Source of the DNA: Oscillospiraceae bacterium | Lineage (GTDB): Bacteria > Bacillota > Clostridia > Oscillospirales > Acutalibacteraceae | Assembly: GCA_015066015.1 (NCBI GenBank) | Contig: SVPE01000006.1 | Coordinates: 62,001-126,000 of the forward strand | Length of the DNA: 64,000 nucleotides | Reading direction: 5' to 3' | Shown here: piece by piece, positions 50,356 through 59,888 of the stretch | Position numbering within the stretch: the stretch's first letter is position 1 | Layout of the letters: each line of letters starts with the position of its first letter | Made by a program: the position numbers and the translations under genes | The notes under the pieces: generated by a model | What the model saw: only the letters and a program-made list of their open reading frames with translations | Database searches by the model: none | Told to the model about the DNA's origin: nothing

Positions 50356-51567
50356 ATGCAACCACATTATGGTGCCTTGGGCTTTCTTGAAGCTCAAGGC
50401 GAAAATGACATTCTTTTTGAGCTTGTTTTCGGGTTTATCGGAGTTTTTGTCGGATGGCTCATTGTAACGACTATAAAAAAACCGCAAACAAAAAATGAAA
50501 TTAATTTCTCTGTAAGTCTTTCAATGTGCATTTCAGGTACACTTGTTATTCTCAAGGAGATAGCTGAATTCTTTATTGATTTTTTCACCGGCTCAAACCT
50601 GCTGAAGGCTGACTTTGTTGAAGACGATCACTGGCTTTACCGCCTTTTGGGTTTCGGAATGTCACCTTATGAGCAGCGTCCGCTTCTGGACACGGACGAG
50701 GATATGCTATTGTCGCTTCTGTCTACATTGCTTACGACAGCTATGCTTTATCTTTATCTCAGGCTCAAAAATAAAGCTCTTTACATAAAAGCCGAAGCAA
50801 CAAAAGTGCCTTTTATACTGAAAGAAAAAATCAGAGACAAAATAGCTCTCGAAAAGGAAAAGCTCAGAAACGACTGTTCTGTTGCCGACACACTTTTGTG
50901 GTGGTGCACAAGAGCATTGATGGCATATGCTTTTGTTGTAATGGAAAACCGTGCAGAGGCTAATCTGCTTCTTGCGAACTTTGTCGGAACCTTTGCAATA
51001 ACCATCATTCACTTTATCTTTCCTTCAGAAAGCTTCTTTTCGAAAATAAGCTACCGCACACAAAGCCTTATCACCGTGATCGTTTTTCTCGGCTCTTATT
51101 GCGGAAACTACGTTATGATGTATAACATCCTTCCGAGATTTGATCTTTTTCTTCACTTTATCTCCGGTACTTTATGTGTCCTTGGCGGATATTACATCAC
51201 GCTTACTCTTATCAGAGCGGAAAGTAAAAGAAATGTCCTTCTCATAAGTCTTTTTGCCTTTTGCTTTTCCTGCCTTGTGATGCCCGCGTGGGAAATCAGT
51301 GAATTTATCGGTGATTTCATCTGGGGTACATCAAATCAGGGCTTCTACTGGGGACCTGCCGACAGCAGCTTTTTCTTCGTTCTTTTCGGAAGAGGTGCTT
51401 ACAACACGGCTCTTTACCCGTTGTTTGATACATTCTATGATGTTCTTCTCGCATTTTCAACCACTATTCCCACTGCTGTTGTTCTTTACATATATCTTTC
51501 TGTACGGCTTTATAAGAAAAAGATTAATGAGAATCAACCGGCAAAAAAATCCCTTACAGTAGGTTGA
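50356..51567 (+). CDS. Polytopic membrane protein
   Basis: Repeated TM segments in two similar halves; RBS-like gaggcg upstream. Confidence 0.65.
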   Translation: MQPHYGALGFLEAQGENDILFELVFGFIGVFVGWLIVTTIKKPQTKNEINFSVSLSMCISGTLVILKEIAEFFIDFFTGSNLLKADFVEDDHWLYRLLGFGMSPYEQRPLLDTDEDMLLSLLSTLLTTAMLYLYLRLKNKALYIKAEATKVPFILKEKIRDKIALEKEKLRNDCSVADTLLWWCTRALMAYAFVVMENRAEANLLLANFVGTFAITIIHFIFPSESFFSKISYRTQSLITVIVFLGSYCGNYVMMYNILPRFDLFLHFISGTLCVLGGYYITLTLIRAESKRNVLLISLFAFCFSCLVMPAWEISEFIGDFIWGTSNQGFYWGPADSSFFFVLFGRGAYNTALYPLFDTFYDVLLAFSTTIPTAVVLYIYLSVRLYKKKINENQPAKKSLTVG

Positions 51568-51607
51568 CAATTTTTGGCGATTATGTTAAAATAATTAAAG
51601 GTATATA

Positions 51608-51729
51608 AAAGGGGAGTAGCTCTCAGTTGCAAATCAACATCATGCCTTAACGGCTGGTTTGCAAGCCTTATTCAGGTAGCAAGACCTTTAGCGAAGTTCA
51701 AAATCAGCTTCGTTAAAGGTCTTTTTTGA
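51608..51729 (+). ncRNA. yybP-ykoY (Mn2+) riboswitch with terminator expression platform
   Basis: AAAAGGGGAGTAGCT...GGTAGCAAGACCTTT pairing elements, followed by AGACCTTTAGCGAAG...CTTCGTTAAAGGTCTTTTTT terminator. Confidence 0.75.
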
Positions 51730-51782
51730 TATATTACAAAAAAATAAACAGATAATAATATCAAAACGAAAGGAAGACCCAT

Positions 51783-54476
51783 ATGAAACATTATTTACAC
51801 TCGGTTGATGAAGTTTTCACTCATGTTAACTCATCATCTGAAGGCCTTACCGAAGCAGAAGCTCAGGCAAGACTTGAAAAGAACGGGAAGAACAAGCTTG
51901 CAGAAGCTAAAAAGGATTCTCTCGTGAAAAAGTTCTTTGATCAGATGAAGGACCCGATGATCATAATCCTTATTGTTGCTGCAGCCATCTCTGCCATAAC
52001 AGAGTATATTGAAGCTTCTTCGGCAGGACATAGCTTTTTCCCGACAGATACACTTATTATTCTTGCAGTTGTTATTATAAATGCAGTTCTCGGTGTCATG
52101 CAGGAAAGTAAAGCAGAAAAGGCGGTTGAAGCTCTGCAGAAAATGTCAGCCGCAACTACCAAGACTCTTCGTGACGGCAAAATTGTAACTGTCAAGAGTG
52201 AAGATCTTGTTGTGGGTGATGTTATTCTTCTTGATGCAGGTGATGCAATCCCCGCCGACTGCCGTATTTTCGAATGTGCAAGCATGAAAATTGAGGAGGC
52301 TGCCCTCACAGGTGAATCTGTTCCCGTAACAAAGCTTGTCAATGCTCTTATGGGCAAGAAGGAAGAAAACGAGGTAGCTCTCGGTGACCGTAAGAATATG
52401 GCATATATGGGCTCGACTCTTGTTTACGGCCGCGGTAAGGCTGTTGTTGTTGCAACAGGTATGGAAACAGAAATGGGTAAGATTGCCAATGCTATCTCAC
52501 TTGCAGAGGAAGGCAAGACTCCCCTTGAAATTAAGCTCGAGCAGCTTTCAAAGATTCTTACAAAGCTCGTTCTCGGTGTTTGTGTAGTTATCTTCGGCTA
52601 TAATATCGCTATGTACTTTATCGGCGGATCGGAAGGTCTGTTCTATGAGGTGGCGCTTGACTCATTCATCACAGCTATTGCTCTTGCAGTTGCTGCTATC
52701 CCCGAAGGTCTTGTTGCAGTTATGACCATTGTTCTTTCAATTGGTGTTACCAATATGTCAAAGAAGAATGCGATTATACGTAAAATGAATGCGGTTGAGA
52801 CTCTCGGCTGTACTCAGATTATCTGTTCAGATAAGACCGGTACTCTTACTCAGAACGTAATGACAGTTGTTGATCATTATGCTCCCGATGAAAATCAGCT
52901 TGCAACCGCTATGGCTCTTTGCACAAATGCTGAGGTTGCAGAGGACGGAAAGGGCACAGGTGAGCCTGACGAGGTTGCTCTTATCAACTATGCAAAGTCA
53001 ATTTCTCTTCTTAAGTCTGAACTTATTAAAAAGTATCCCAGAATCGGTGAGGTACCCTTTGATTCAGGCAGAAAGATGATGTCAACAGTTCATAGCTTTG
53101 AAGGTGCATTCATTCAGTTTACAAAGGGTGCTCCTGACGAAATTCTCAAGAAGTGTACTCATATAGATATCAACGGCGAAGTCTTTGAAATGAACGACGA
53201 ATACCGTACTCAGATTTCTGATGAAAACACAAGAATGGGTAACAAGGCACTTCGTGTATTCGCTGTTGCATATAAAAAATATGATACAGCTCCTACTGTA
53301 TTTGAATCAGAAGTACTTGAAAACGGAATGACATTTATCGGTCTTACCGGTATGATCGACCCGGTACGTCCTGAAGTTAAGGACGCCATCATTGAATGCC
53401 GCGGCGCAGGTATCACACCTATTATGATTACAGGTGACCATATCAACACCGCAAAGGCTATTGCGCGTGAGCTTGGTATTCTTACTGACGACAGTCAGGC
53501 TATGATGGGCGCAGATATTGATAAGTACTCTGATGAAGAGTTTGAAAAGGTTGTTGAAAACGTATTCGTTTACGCACGTGTTCAGCCTGAGCATAAGACA
53601 AGAATAGTCAATGCATGGAAAAACAAGGGCTATGTAACCGCTATGACCGGTGACGGTGTTAACGATGCACCCTCAATCAAGAGTGCAGACATCGGTGTAG
53701 GTATGGGCATCACAGGTACCGACGTTACAAAGAACGTTGCAGATATGGTTCTCACAGACGATAACTTTGCAACAATCGTTGGTGCAGTTTCAGAGGGCAG
53801 AAGAATTTATGACAACATCAGAAAAGCCATTCAGTTCCTTCTCGGATCAAACCTTTCAGAGGTTGTCTCAATCTTTTTTGCAACAATTATGGGCTTTACC
53901 ATTCTTGAAGCTCCTCACCTTCTTTTCATTAACCTTGTAACAGACAGTATTCCTGCTCTTGCACTCGGACTTGAAAAGCCTGAGGCAAACATCATGAGAA
54001 GAAAACCCAGAAGCAAGACAGACGGTATTTTCGCAGGCGGTCTCGGCTTTGACTGTGCTTATCAGGGCTTACTTGTAAGTATCCTTACGGTCGCAGCCTT
54101 CTATATCGGCGAATGGCTTGAAACCGGTCACCTTATTTTCAGAAACATTCCCGACAGCTCAGAGGGTATGACAATGGCATTCTTCACAATGGCTATGTGT
54201 GAAATCTTCCACTCCTTCAACATGCGCTCACAGAGAGGTTCATCAGTTGCTATGGTCTTCAAGGGCCACCACAACATTGCTCTTTACGGCGCTATGATCG
54301 GTTCATTCCTTCTTACAACTGCAGTTGTTGAGATTGACTTCCTTTCAAATCTCTTCGGCTTTGCACATCTTGATCTCAAGGCATATCTTATCTCTCTCGG
54401 TCTTTCAGTTCTTATTATTCCCATTGTTGAAGTTATCAAGGCTATTCAGAGAGCTATGTCAAAGAAAAAGGCATAA
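51783..54476 (+). CDS. Cation-translocating P-type ATPase (Ca/Mn type)
   Basis: CSDKTGTLTQN, TGDGVNDAPSIKSADIGVGMGITGTDVTK, PEGL motif. Confidence 0.93.
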   Translation: MKHYLHSVDEVFTHVNSSSEGLTEAEAQARLEKNGKNKLAEAKKDSLVKKFFDQMKDPMIIILIVAAAISAITEYIEASSAGHSFFPTDTLIILAVVIINAVLGVMQESKAEKAVEALQKMSAATTKTLRDGKIVTVKSEDLVVGDVILLDAGDAIPADCRIFECASMKIEEAALTGESVPVTKLVNALMGKKEENEVALGDRKNMAYMGSTLVYGRGKAVVVATGMETEMGKIANAISLAEEGKTPLEIKLEQLSKILTKLVLGVCVVIFGYNIAMYFIGGSEGLFYEVALDSFITAIALAVAAIPEGLVAVMTIVLSIGVTNMSKKNAIIRKMNAVETLGCTQIICSDKTGTLTQNVMTVVDHYAPDENQLATAMALCTNAEVAEDGKGTGEPDEVALINYAKSISLLKSELIKKYPRIGEVPFDSGRKMMSTVHSFEGAFIQFTKGAPDEILKKCTHIDINGEVFEMNDEYRTQISDENTRMGNKALRVFAVAYKKYDTAPTVFESEVLENGMTFIGLTGMIDPVRPEVKDAIIECRGAGITPIMITGDHINTAKAIARELGILTDDSQAMMGADIDKYSDEEFEKVVENVFVYARVQPEHKTRIVNAWKNKGYVTAMTGDGVNDAPSIKSADIGVGMGITGTDVTKNVADMVLTDDNFATIVGAVSEGRRIYDNIRKAIQFLLGSNLSEVVSIFFATIMGFTILEAPHLLFINLVTDSIPALALGLEKPEANIMRRKPRSKTDGIFAGGLGFDCAYQGLLVSILTVAAFYIGEWLETGHLIFRNIPDSSEGMTMAFFTMAMCEIFHSFNMRSQRGSSVAMVFKGHHNIALYGAMIGSFLLTTAVVEIDFLSNLFGFAHLDLKAYLISLGLSVLIIPIVEVIKAIQRAMSKKKA

Positions 54477-54670
54477 ATTAAATTGTATCAGTCGGGGCAC
54501 AGTGAGCTGTTGCCCCGATTTTTTTATGTCTTGTATATACAACAGGACTCAATTTAAATAAAATTAAAAGAAAATGCCTTGACGGTATCGGCTATATACT
54601 GTATTATATTGGTAGCGGCAAAATGGAAAAATATTGCTGAAAATCTACAGAGCAAAAGGAGCGCTTTTTT

Positions 54671-57319
54671 ATGAAAAGAACCCTGGCTATTATTCTTTCA
54701 CTTACCCTTCTTCTGGGTATGTGTATACCTGTTCTTGCAACAGACGGAAATGTTGCTGAAACAACAGATTCGTCTGCAATGTTCAGACTTATTGTTCCTG
54801 AGAACTGGGAACTTGAAATCGGTGATAGCAGAACCGTAGACTATGCTTTCGGCGGCACCGAAAACCGTGCTCTTACCTGGAGTGCAGACCCTGCGGATAT
54901 TGCAAAGGTGGATCTTTGGGGCAGAGTAACTGCTCTTAAGGAAGGTACTGCAGTTATTACCGCACAGAACAGTGACGGACTTACTGACAGTGTTGAGCTT
55001 AAGGTTGTAAAAGAAAGCACAAAGCTCAGGCAGGAGCTTAAGAAGGTTGACTTTACAGGTGAAGCAGCCACGGAAGGTACAAACCTTCAGAAGCTTGTAA
55101 CACGTTACGAGCCTGACAGTAAGGATGTACCTGCTGATGTTAAGGATACATCAAAATATGCCCAAGCTCAGAAAGCGGTCACTGCAGACGGCGCAACCTG
55201 GGAAATTACTGCTTACGGTGTGCTTCGTACCGATGAGAATGCTGAAAACAAAAGAGACATTGAGCAGCGCTTTATGGGCGACAGATACTTCTATGCAAAT
55301 GATACAACTGACGGTAAGGTTCTCGCAATCTTCCCTGACGGCAAAAACGGTATCTGGACAGTAATGGAAGAAGGCTATAGCCATATTGATATGGTTGAAA
55401 TGAACGGTACAGACAAGGCTGCAACAATGAGCGATACCACCCAGGCTCATGTTGCAAGACGCGGTATGGTTTCAAATGCTTATCTTATTGACGGCGAATG
55501 GATTCCTGAGGAAAGTGATAACGACGGACTCTGGACCTCAATGTACGGCGGCGGTGAGCTTATGCGTTATGCCGTTTTAAAGAACGATCCAAATGCAACA
55601 GCCGAAGAAATTGCAGCAGCAAAGAAGACTGCAACTCTTTCTGTAGAGGCAGTGCTTCTTCTTACATACATCTCGATGCGTGAGGGCACAGTAGAGTCCT
55701 ATTACCGTGCACAGAGAAACGGCAGCGCAACCGATTACGAAAAAGGTAAGTACTACACCAACGAGGCTATGCTTAGCGGCGGTGACACTTCCCAAAATAT
55801 ACCCTACGAAAGCCCTGCAGACGCTTTCAACGAAATGTATAGCTCATATATGAGACTTGCAAAGAGATCCTATGTTCAGGATTATCCCGAAAACGCAAAC
55901 CTTGCAATTTTTAATCCCGAGGGCTGGGCAGATCCTAACACAACAGAAGGCGACTATGCAAAGCGCACAAGACTTCTCGAAGGCTTCTGGGCAAGAACAT
56001 ATTCTTTCAAGAGTGAAAAAGAGGCAGGTCACAGTGACTATGACGGATATGCTTATTGGTCGCATAACGGTGACGGTACAGCGACAGGTATGTCCACAAA
56101 GACCTACGGTGACGGCAGTGACTTCCTTCTTCACAATGAAAACTACCGTGGTCTTGAGGTGAATGCTACAGGTTCAATTCCCGAAAGACTCTGGAATGAT
56201 CTCATTGGTGCAGATTACAAAATTTCCGATATCGTTTATAAAGGCGACACAAGCTCCGACGAAATTATTGGTCACCTCTTCCTTTATAAGCTTGCATACG
56301 ACATCCTTGCACCCGAGGATCCCGAACTAAAGGCAATGCTCGAGGAAACAATGGAGAAGTTTGCTCAGCATCTGTCTGATAACTCATATTGTATGGTTGA
56401 CGGCTCAGGTCAGCCTACAACATGGGCAAAGTTCTCAAGAACCTATTTCCACAACGGTCAGGTTCTTGGCGGCGCACCTCTTAATGCGCTTGTTATGCTT
56501 ACAGGCTTCAAGGTTGCAGCTTACATCACAGGTAATCAGAAATGGGAAGACGAATACAGAATGGCAGCTCTTGAGGAAGGTTATGAATTTGCCGAAATCA
56601 TGACTCAGGAAAGTGAAAGATACAACATGTGTATCCTTGAGGTTGTAAACGGCGTTTCACCTGTTCTCGGGTTTATTCTCCGTCCTCTTGTAGGTACAAA
56701 TATCTTCAAGTCAATTTATCGTCTTATTCTCAATTACTCCGACGAGGAAATGGCGATGCTCGGTTTCTATACTCTTTTCCAGCTTGAGGATGATGAAGAG
56801 CTTCTCACTTACTACAGAGCAGCTCTTGAGGACTGGTGGTATTCAATGAGCACAAGTGAAAATGCTCTCTGGTACTACATTTATCAGCTTGCTTATCCCG
56901 ATGAAGTCAAGACTGACTATTACGGAAACAGTGTTATTGACACTGCATCATGGGTGCTTGATCGTCATCCTATTGATCTTCGCCGTCTTGGTGCAAGCAA
57001 TTCCAAGCGTGACGATATTTACGAGCTTGATCTTGATGATGTAGGTATCGGTGAAACAGAAGAGCTTTCATTCGATGCAAACGGATATGTTCCTCCCTTC
57101 TGGAATTCCGACAATAACACTCTCAAGATGATTGGTATTGTTCTCGGTCTTGGTAAGCTTGACTGGGCAGTTGCTCCTGCTGACGAAAGAGCACTTCATA
57201 AATACAACGGCTCGACCTATGTAATGGACGGTGCTTACAATCCCGGAGAAATGGAAGGTTCAACGACCTACTCACTTCCCTACTGGATGGGTAGATACCA
57301 TAATATGTTGGTTGAGTGA
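54671..57319 (+). CDS. Large secreted protein with N-terminal Ig-like (BIG2) domain
   Basis: Signal peptide; ALTWSADPADIAKVDLWGRVTALKEGTAVITAQNSDGLTDSVELKVV. Confidence 0.75.
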   Translation: MKRTLAIILSLTLLLGMCIPVLATDGNVAETTDSSAMFRLIVPENWELEIGDSRTVDYAFGGTENRALTWSADPADIAKVDLWGRVTALKEGTAVITAQNSDGLTDSVELKVVKESTKLRQELKKVDFTGEAATEGTNLQKLVTRYEPDSKDVPADVKDTSKYAQAQKAVTADGATWEITAYGVLRTDENAENKRDIEQRFMGDRYFYANDTTDGKVLAIFPDGKNGIWTVMEEGYSHIDMVEMNGTDKAATMSDTTQAHVARRGMVSNAYLIDGEWIPEESDNDGLWTSMYGGGELMRYAVLKNDPNATAEEIAAAKKTATLSVEAVLLLTYISMREGTVESYYRAQRNGSATDYEKGKYYTNEAMLSGGDTSQNIPYESPADAFNEMYSSYMRLAKRSYVQDYPENANLAIFNPEGWADPNTTEGDYAKRTRLLEGFWARTYSFKSEKEAGHSDYDGYAYWSHNGDGTATGMSTKTYGDGSDFLLHNENYRGLEVNATGSIPERLWNDLIGADYKISDIVYKGDTSSDEIIGHLFLYKLAYDILAPEDPELKAMLEETMEKFAQHLSDNSYCMVDGSGQPTTWAKFSRTYFHNGQVLGGAPLNALVMLTGFKVAAYITGNQKWEDEYRMAALEEGYEFAEIMTQESERYNMCILEVVNGVSPVLGFILRPLVGTNIFKSIYRLILNYSDEEMAMLGFYTLFQLEDDEELLTYYRAALEDWWYSMSTSENALWYYIYQLAYPDEVKTDYYGNSVIDTASWVLDRHPIDLRRLGASNSKRDDIYELDLDDVGIGETEELSFDANGYVPPFWNSDNNTLKMIGIVLGLGKLDWAVAPADERALHKYNGSTYVMDGAYNPGEMEGSTTYSLPYWMGRYHNMLVE

Positions 57320-57336
57320 TTAAAGTAAAAAGGTAA

Positions 57337-57634
57337 AGGCGCGGATTTTATATCCGCGCCTCAGACTGTCGATAAAGCCGCAAGAACATATATGCGGAAT
57401 AATATATATACATATAAATTAAAGCAAAGATAATAACAATATTGCCAACAAAATCCGGAGGAACATCGAATTCCCCCGGATTTTCGCATATATTTGCCAT
57501 TTTTTCGCCCTCTCGGAGTACCACTGTACGCCTTCGGGGCGAAGAAAAAGGCATCTTGCACCTTTCTCAACAGTCCGACAGCTTGTCGAAAATACTTTTC
57601 GACAAGCTGAGGCGCGGATTTTATATCCGCGCCT
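57337..57634 (+). mobile_element. MITE-like structured element, copy B, with 25-bp palindromic flanking duplications
   Basis: aggcgcggattttatatccgcgcct at 57337-57361 and 57610-57634; interior 57362-57609 shares a 116-nt block (57494-57609) with 44556-44671, one mismatch. Confidence 0.75.
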
Positions 57635-57669
57635 GTTTTTGCCCTTGAATGTGGGGAGTAAAAAATTAT

Positions 57670-57819
57670 GCGGTGAGACTCAACGCGTACGCGTTGTCGA
57701 AAAGAGCATGATAAAGTTGCTTAAAGAGAAAGAGTATAGGTTGTTGGTGTTCGCTGAAGACAGATGTGTGGGTGTTCTTTTCGCCCCGGCTTTCTGTGGA
57801 AAGCCGGGGGTCTCACCGC
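57670..57819. other. Structured four-way-junction element, copy 2
   Basis: Closing stem GCGGTGAGAC/GTCTCACCGC (57670-57679/57810-57819); arms 57681-57696, 57698-57783 (CGAAAAGAGCA/TGTTCTTTTCG), 57784-57809 (CCCCGGCTTTC/GAAAGCCGGGG). Confidence 0.8.
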
Positions 57820-57928
57820 TGCCCGTGATCAGTATAGAAAACAGGCACGGTGTTCGCTAAGCTCTCATAAGGCAGCTTTTATTTTTTTCTACGAAACTGC
57901 GAAAAATTGCATGTGTAGGAAAAGGCAA

Positions 57929-57967
57929 AAACCACCGATAACGCTGTCGCGTATCGGTGGTTTTTAA
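57929..57967. terminator. Bidirectional terminator
   Basis: AAAACCACCGATA...TATCGGTGGTTTTT. Confidence 0.65.
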
Positions 57968-58064
57968 CTCATTATTGTGCCGCAAGTTCACATCATAAAG
58001 AAAAACTTTTTTATGGGAGATCGGCATTCTCTGTGTCCTGTTTGAAAGGATTATGTTATTGTGT

Positions 58065-59726
58065 TTATTTGTTATTAAAGTCGAATGAAAGCTCTCCGTT
58101 GATAAGGGCGGTCAGAATTGAGATTAAAAGGGTGATAAATCTTATAAGAACAACATAGGGGTTGTTAGTCCATACCTTGTCGGTTTCGTCATCGGGGGTA
58201 ACTTCTGTGAACTTGCCGTTTTCATATTCGTGGAACTGAGGATATCTCTCGTCACTGTGAACGGTAAGAGTACCGTCGGAAAGGAAAAATTCTGTTACGA
58301 TGGGGTCAATCTGAGTAAGATCCATATGTCTGAGATTCTTTGAGAACCAGGTTGTTTCGGGGAAAAGACAGGTGCCTGCATAAACTTTGTTGTCGGGAGA
58401 AAGGTATCTTTCGTCATAATCCTCGAGGGCTCTGATTTCATCAAGCTCTTTATTTGTAAAGGTTTCGCCGATAACCGTACCCTTTGCACCGAGTGAAAGC
58501 TCGGTAACGGTGCCTCTTGCATCGCCGGTGATGTCACTGCCTTCAAAGAAGGGGAAGGAGATGGATCCGTATTTAGCAAGAATAGCGGTCTTCATGCCGA
58601 AGTTTTCTTCACATCTTTTGAGAAGGGAAGCATAGCGAGGCTTGCCGGTCTCTTCTTCTATTTCACCGATAAGCTCGTGATAGTTGTCGATTTTTGTGAT
58701 AAAGTTTGCGTATTTTCCTTCGGGTTCAGTCGTTCCGAAAACGGTAAGCTTTGCCTTGTCGTAGTACTTATCACCGATCATACTCCAGTATGAGGGGAAT
58801 GTACCGTAGGAAACAAGTGCAAGACCGGGAACAACTTCGTCAGCAATTTCTTCGTAGATTTCCTGTATTTTATCAAGTCCCCAACCGAGAACCTTTGCTT
58901 GATTCAGAACTGAAATAAGAACAACTGCTGTTGTTTCAAGAAGGGGATCATCGAAAATATCATTGTCGTTAAGGTACAATGAAACGTATCGGTCGATCAT
59001 ATCGCTGTCAAAAGTAATAGAGCCGGACATAAGAGCCCCGACAACTATATAGCCGTCAAGAGGAGTAGTGTTAAGAGCGAGATTGTTTACTCTGAAGGGA
59101 GCATCATAAAAGCCCTTTTCACTTTTTGCAATATAAGCCATAGCTACATTTGAGCCGTAGCAGCGTGCGTGAATGTTGACCTTTTCAACGCCTTCCTTTT
59201 TGCAGACATATTCAACGAACTGATGAAGCTCATCTGCTATTTCGTAAGGAGAATAACGCCAGTCATAGCGGAAATAGTAGTAGTTGAGTCCGCCTGCGCC
59301 CTTGGAGGGCTTCTGAACGGAATAATCCCAGTCAATTCTGCCGTCGGGGTCAATGCCGTCTTCATTAAGCACGGCATCCTGGTAAACGGGGACGAAGGTG
59401 TCGATAAGAGCCTGAGTGTATTCGCTGTAATCTCCTGAGATAACTGCGGGAAGCAGCTCGCTGATAACCGGCTCTATCTGAGTGAGAATATATTCCTCTC
59501 TTGTCATACCGAGCGGAGTGTTTACGTTGTCAATCTGAATCTTTTTGCCGTTTTCGTCAAGAAGGAAGTTTCCTTCTGCATCGGTTTTGTAAACAGGAGA
59601 GTTCTGCTTGCCGACGATGTAGATTACGGGAAGATTTTTTTCTGATTCAACTCCGATTGCAGCTGCGGGAAGAGCGTAGCCTGTAAGCATAATCAGAGAT
59701 AAAACCAAAGCAATTAGTTTTTTCAT
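58065..59726 (-). CDS. Secreted alpha/beta-hydrolase-like protein (paralog of 38538-40088)
   Basis: Signal peptide; VNIHARCYGSNVAMAYIA; YLSPDNKVYAGTCLFPETTWFSKNLRH; C-term RFITLLISILTALINGELSFD. Confidence 0.7.
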   Translation of the reverse strand: MKKLIALVLSLIMLTGYALPAAAIGVESEKNLPVIYIVGKQNSPVYKTDAEGNFLLDENGKKIQIDNVNTPLGMTREEYILTQIEPVISELLPAVISGDYSEYTQALIDTFVPVYQDAVLNEDGIDPDGRIDWDYSVQKPSKGAGGLNYYYFRYDWRYSPYEIADELHQFVEYVCKKEGVEKVNIHARCYGSNVAMAYIAKSEKGFYDAPFRVNNLALNTTPLDGYIVVGALMSGSITFDSDMIDRYVSLYLNDNDIFDDPLLETTAVVLISVLNQAKVLGWGLDKIQEIYEEIADEVVPGLALVSYGTFPSYWSMIGDKYYDKAKLTVFGTTEPEGKYANFITKIDNYHELIGEIEEETGKPRYASLLKRCEENFGMKTAILAKYGSISFPFFEGSDITGDARGTVTELSLGAKGTVIGETFTNKELDEIRALEDYDERYLSPDNKVYAGTCLFPETTWFSKNLRHMDLTQIDPIVTEFFLSDGTLTVHSDERYPQFHEYENGKFTEVTPDDETDKVWTNNPYVVLIRFITLLISILTALINGELSFDFNNK

Positions 59727-59830
59727 AGGACATACCTCCATATTATATTATTGCTTATATTATACACCTGACCAAAGCGCTTTTCAACTGTTTTTTAAAA
59801 AAATGTTAACTAATTATTACGTCACATTAA

Positions 59831-59880
59831 AAACGAACAGATGCTTTATCCGTAGGGCGTGAAAGCATCTGTTCGTTAAA
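59831..59880. terminator. Terminator hairpin downstream of trpS
   Basis: AACGAACAGATGCTTT...AAAGCATCTGTTCGTT. Confidence 0.65.
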
Positions 59881-59888
59881 ACGGTGAT

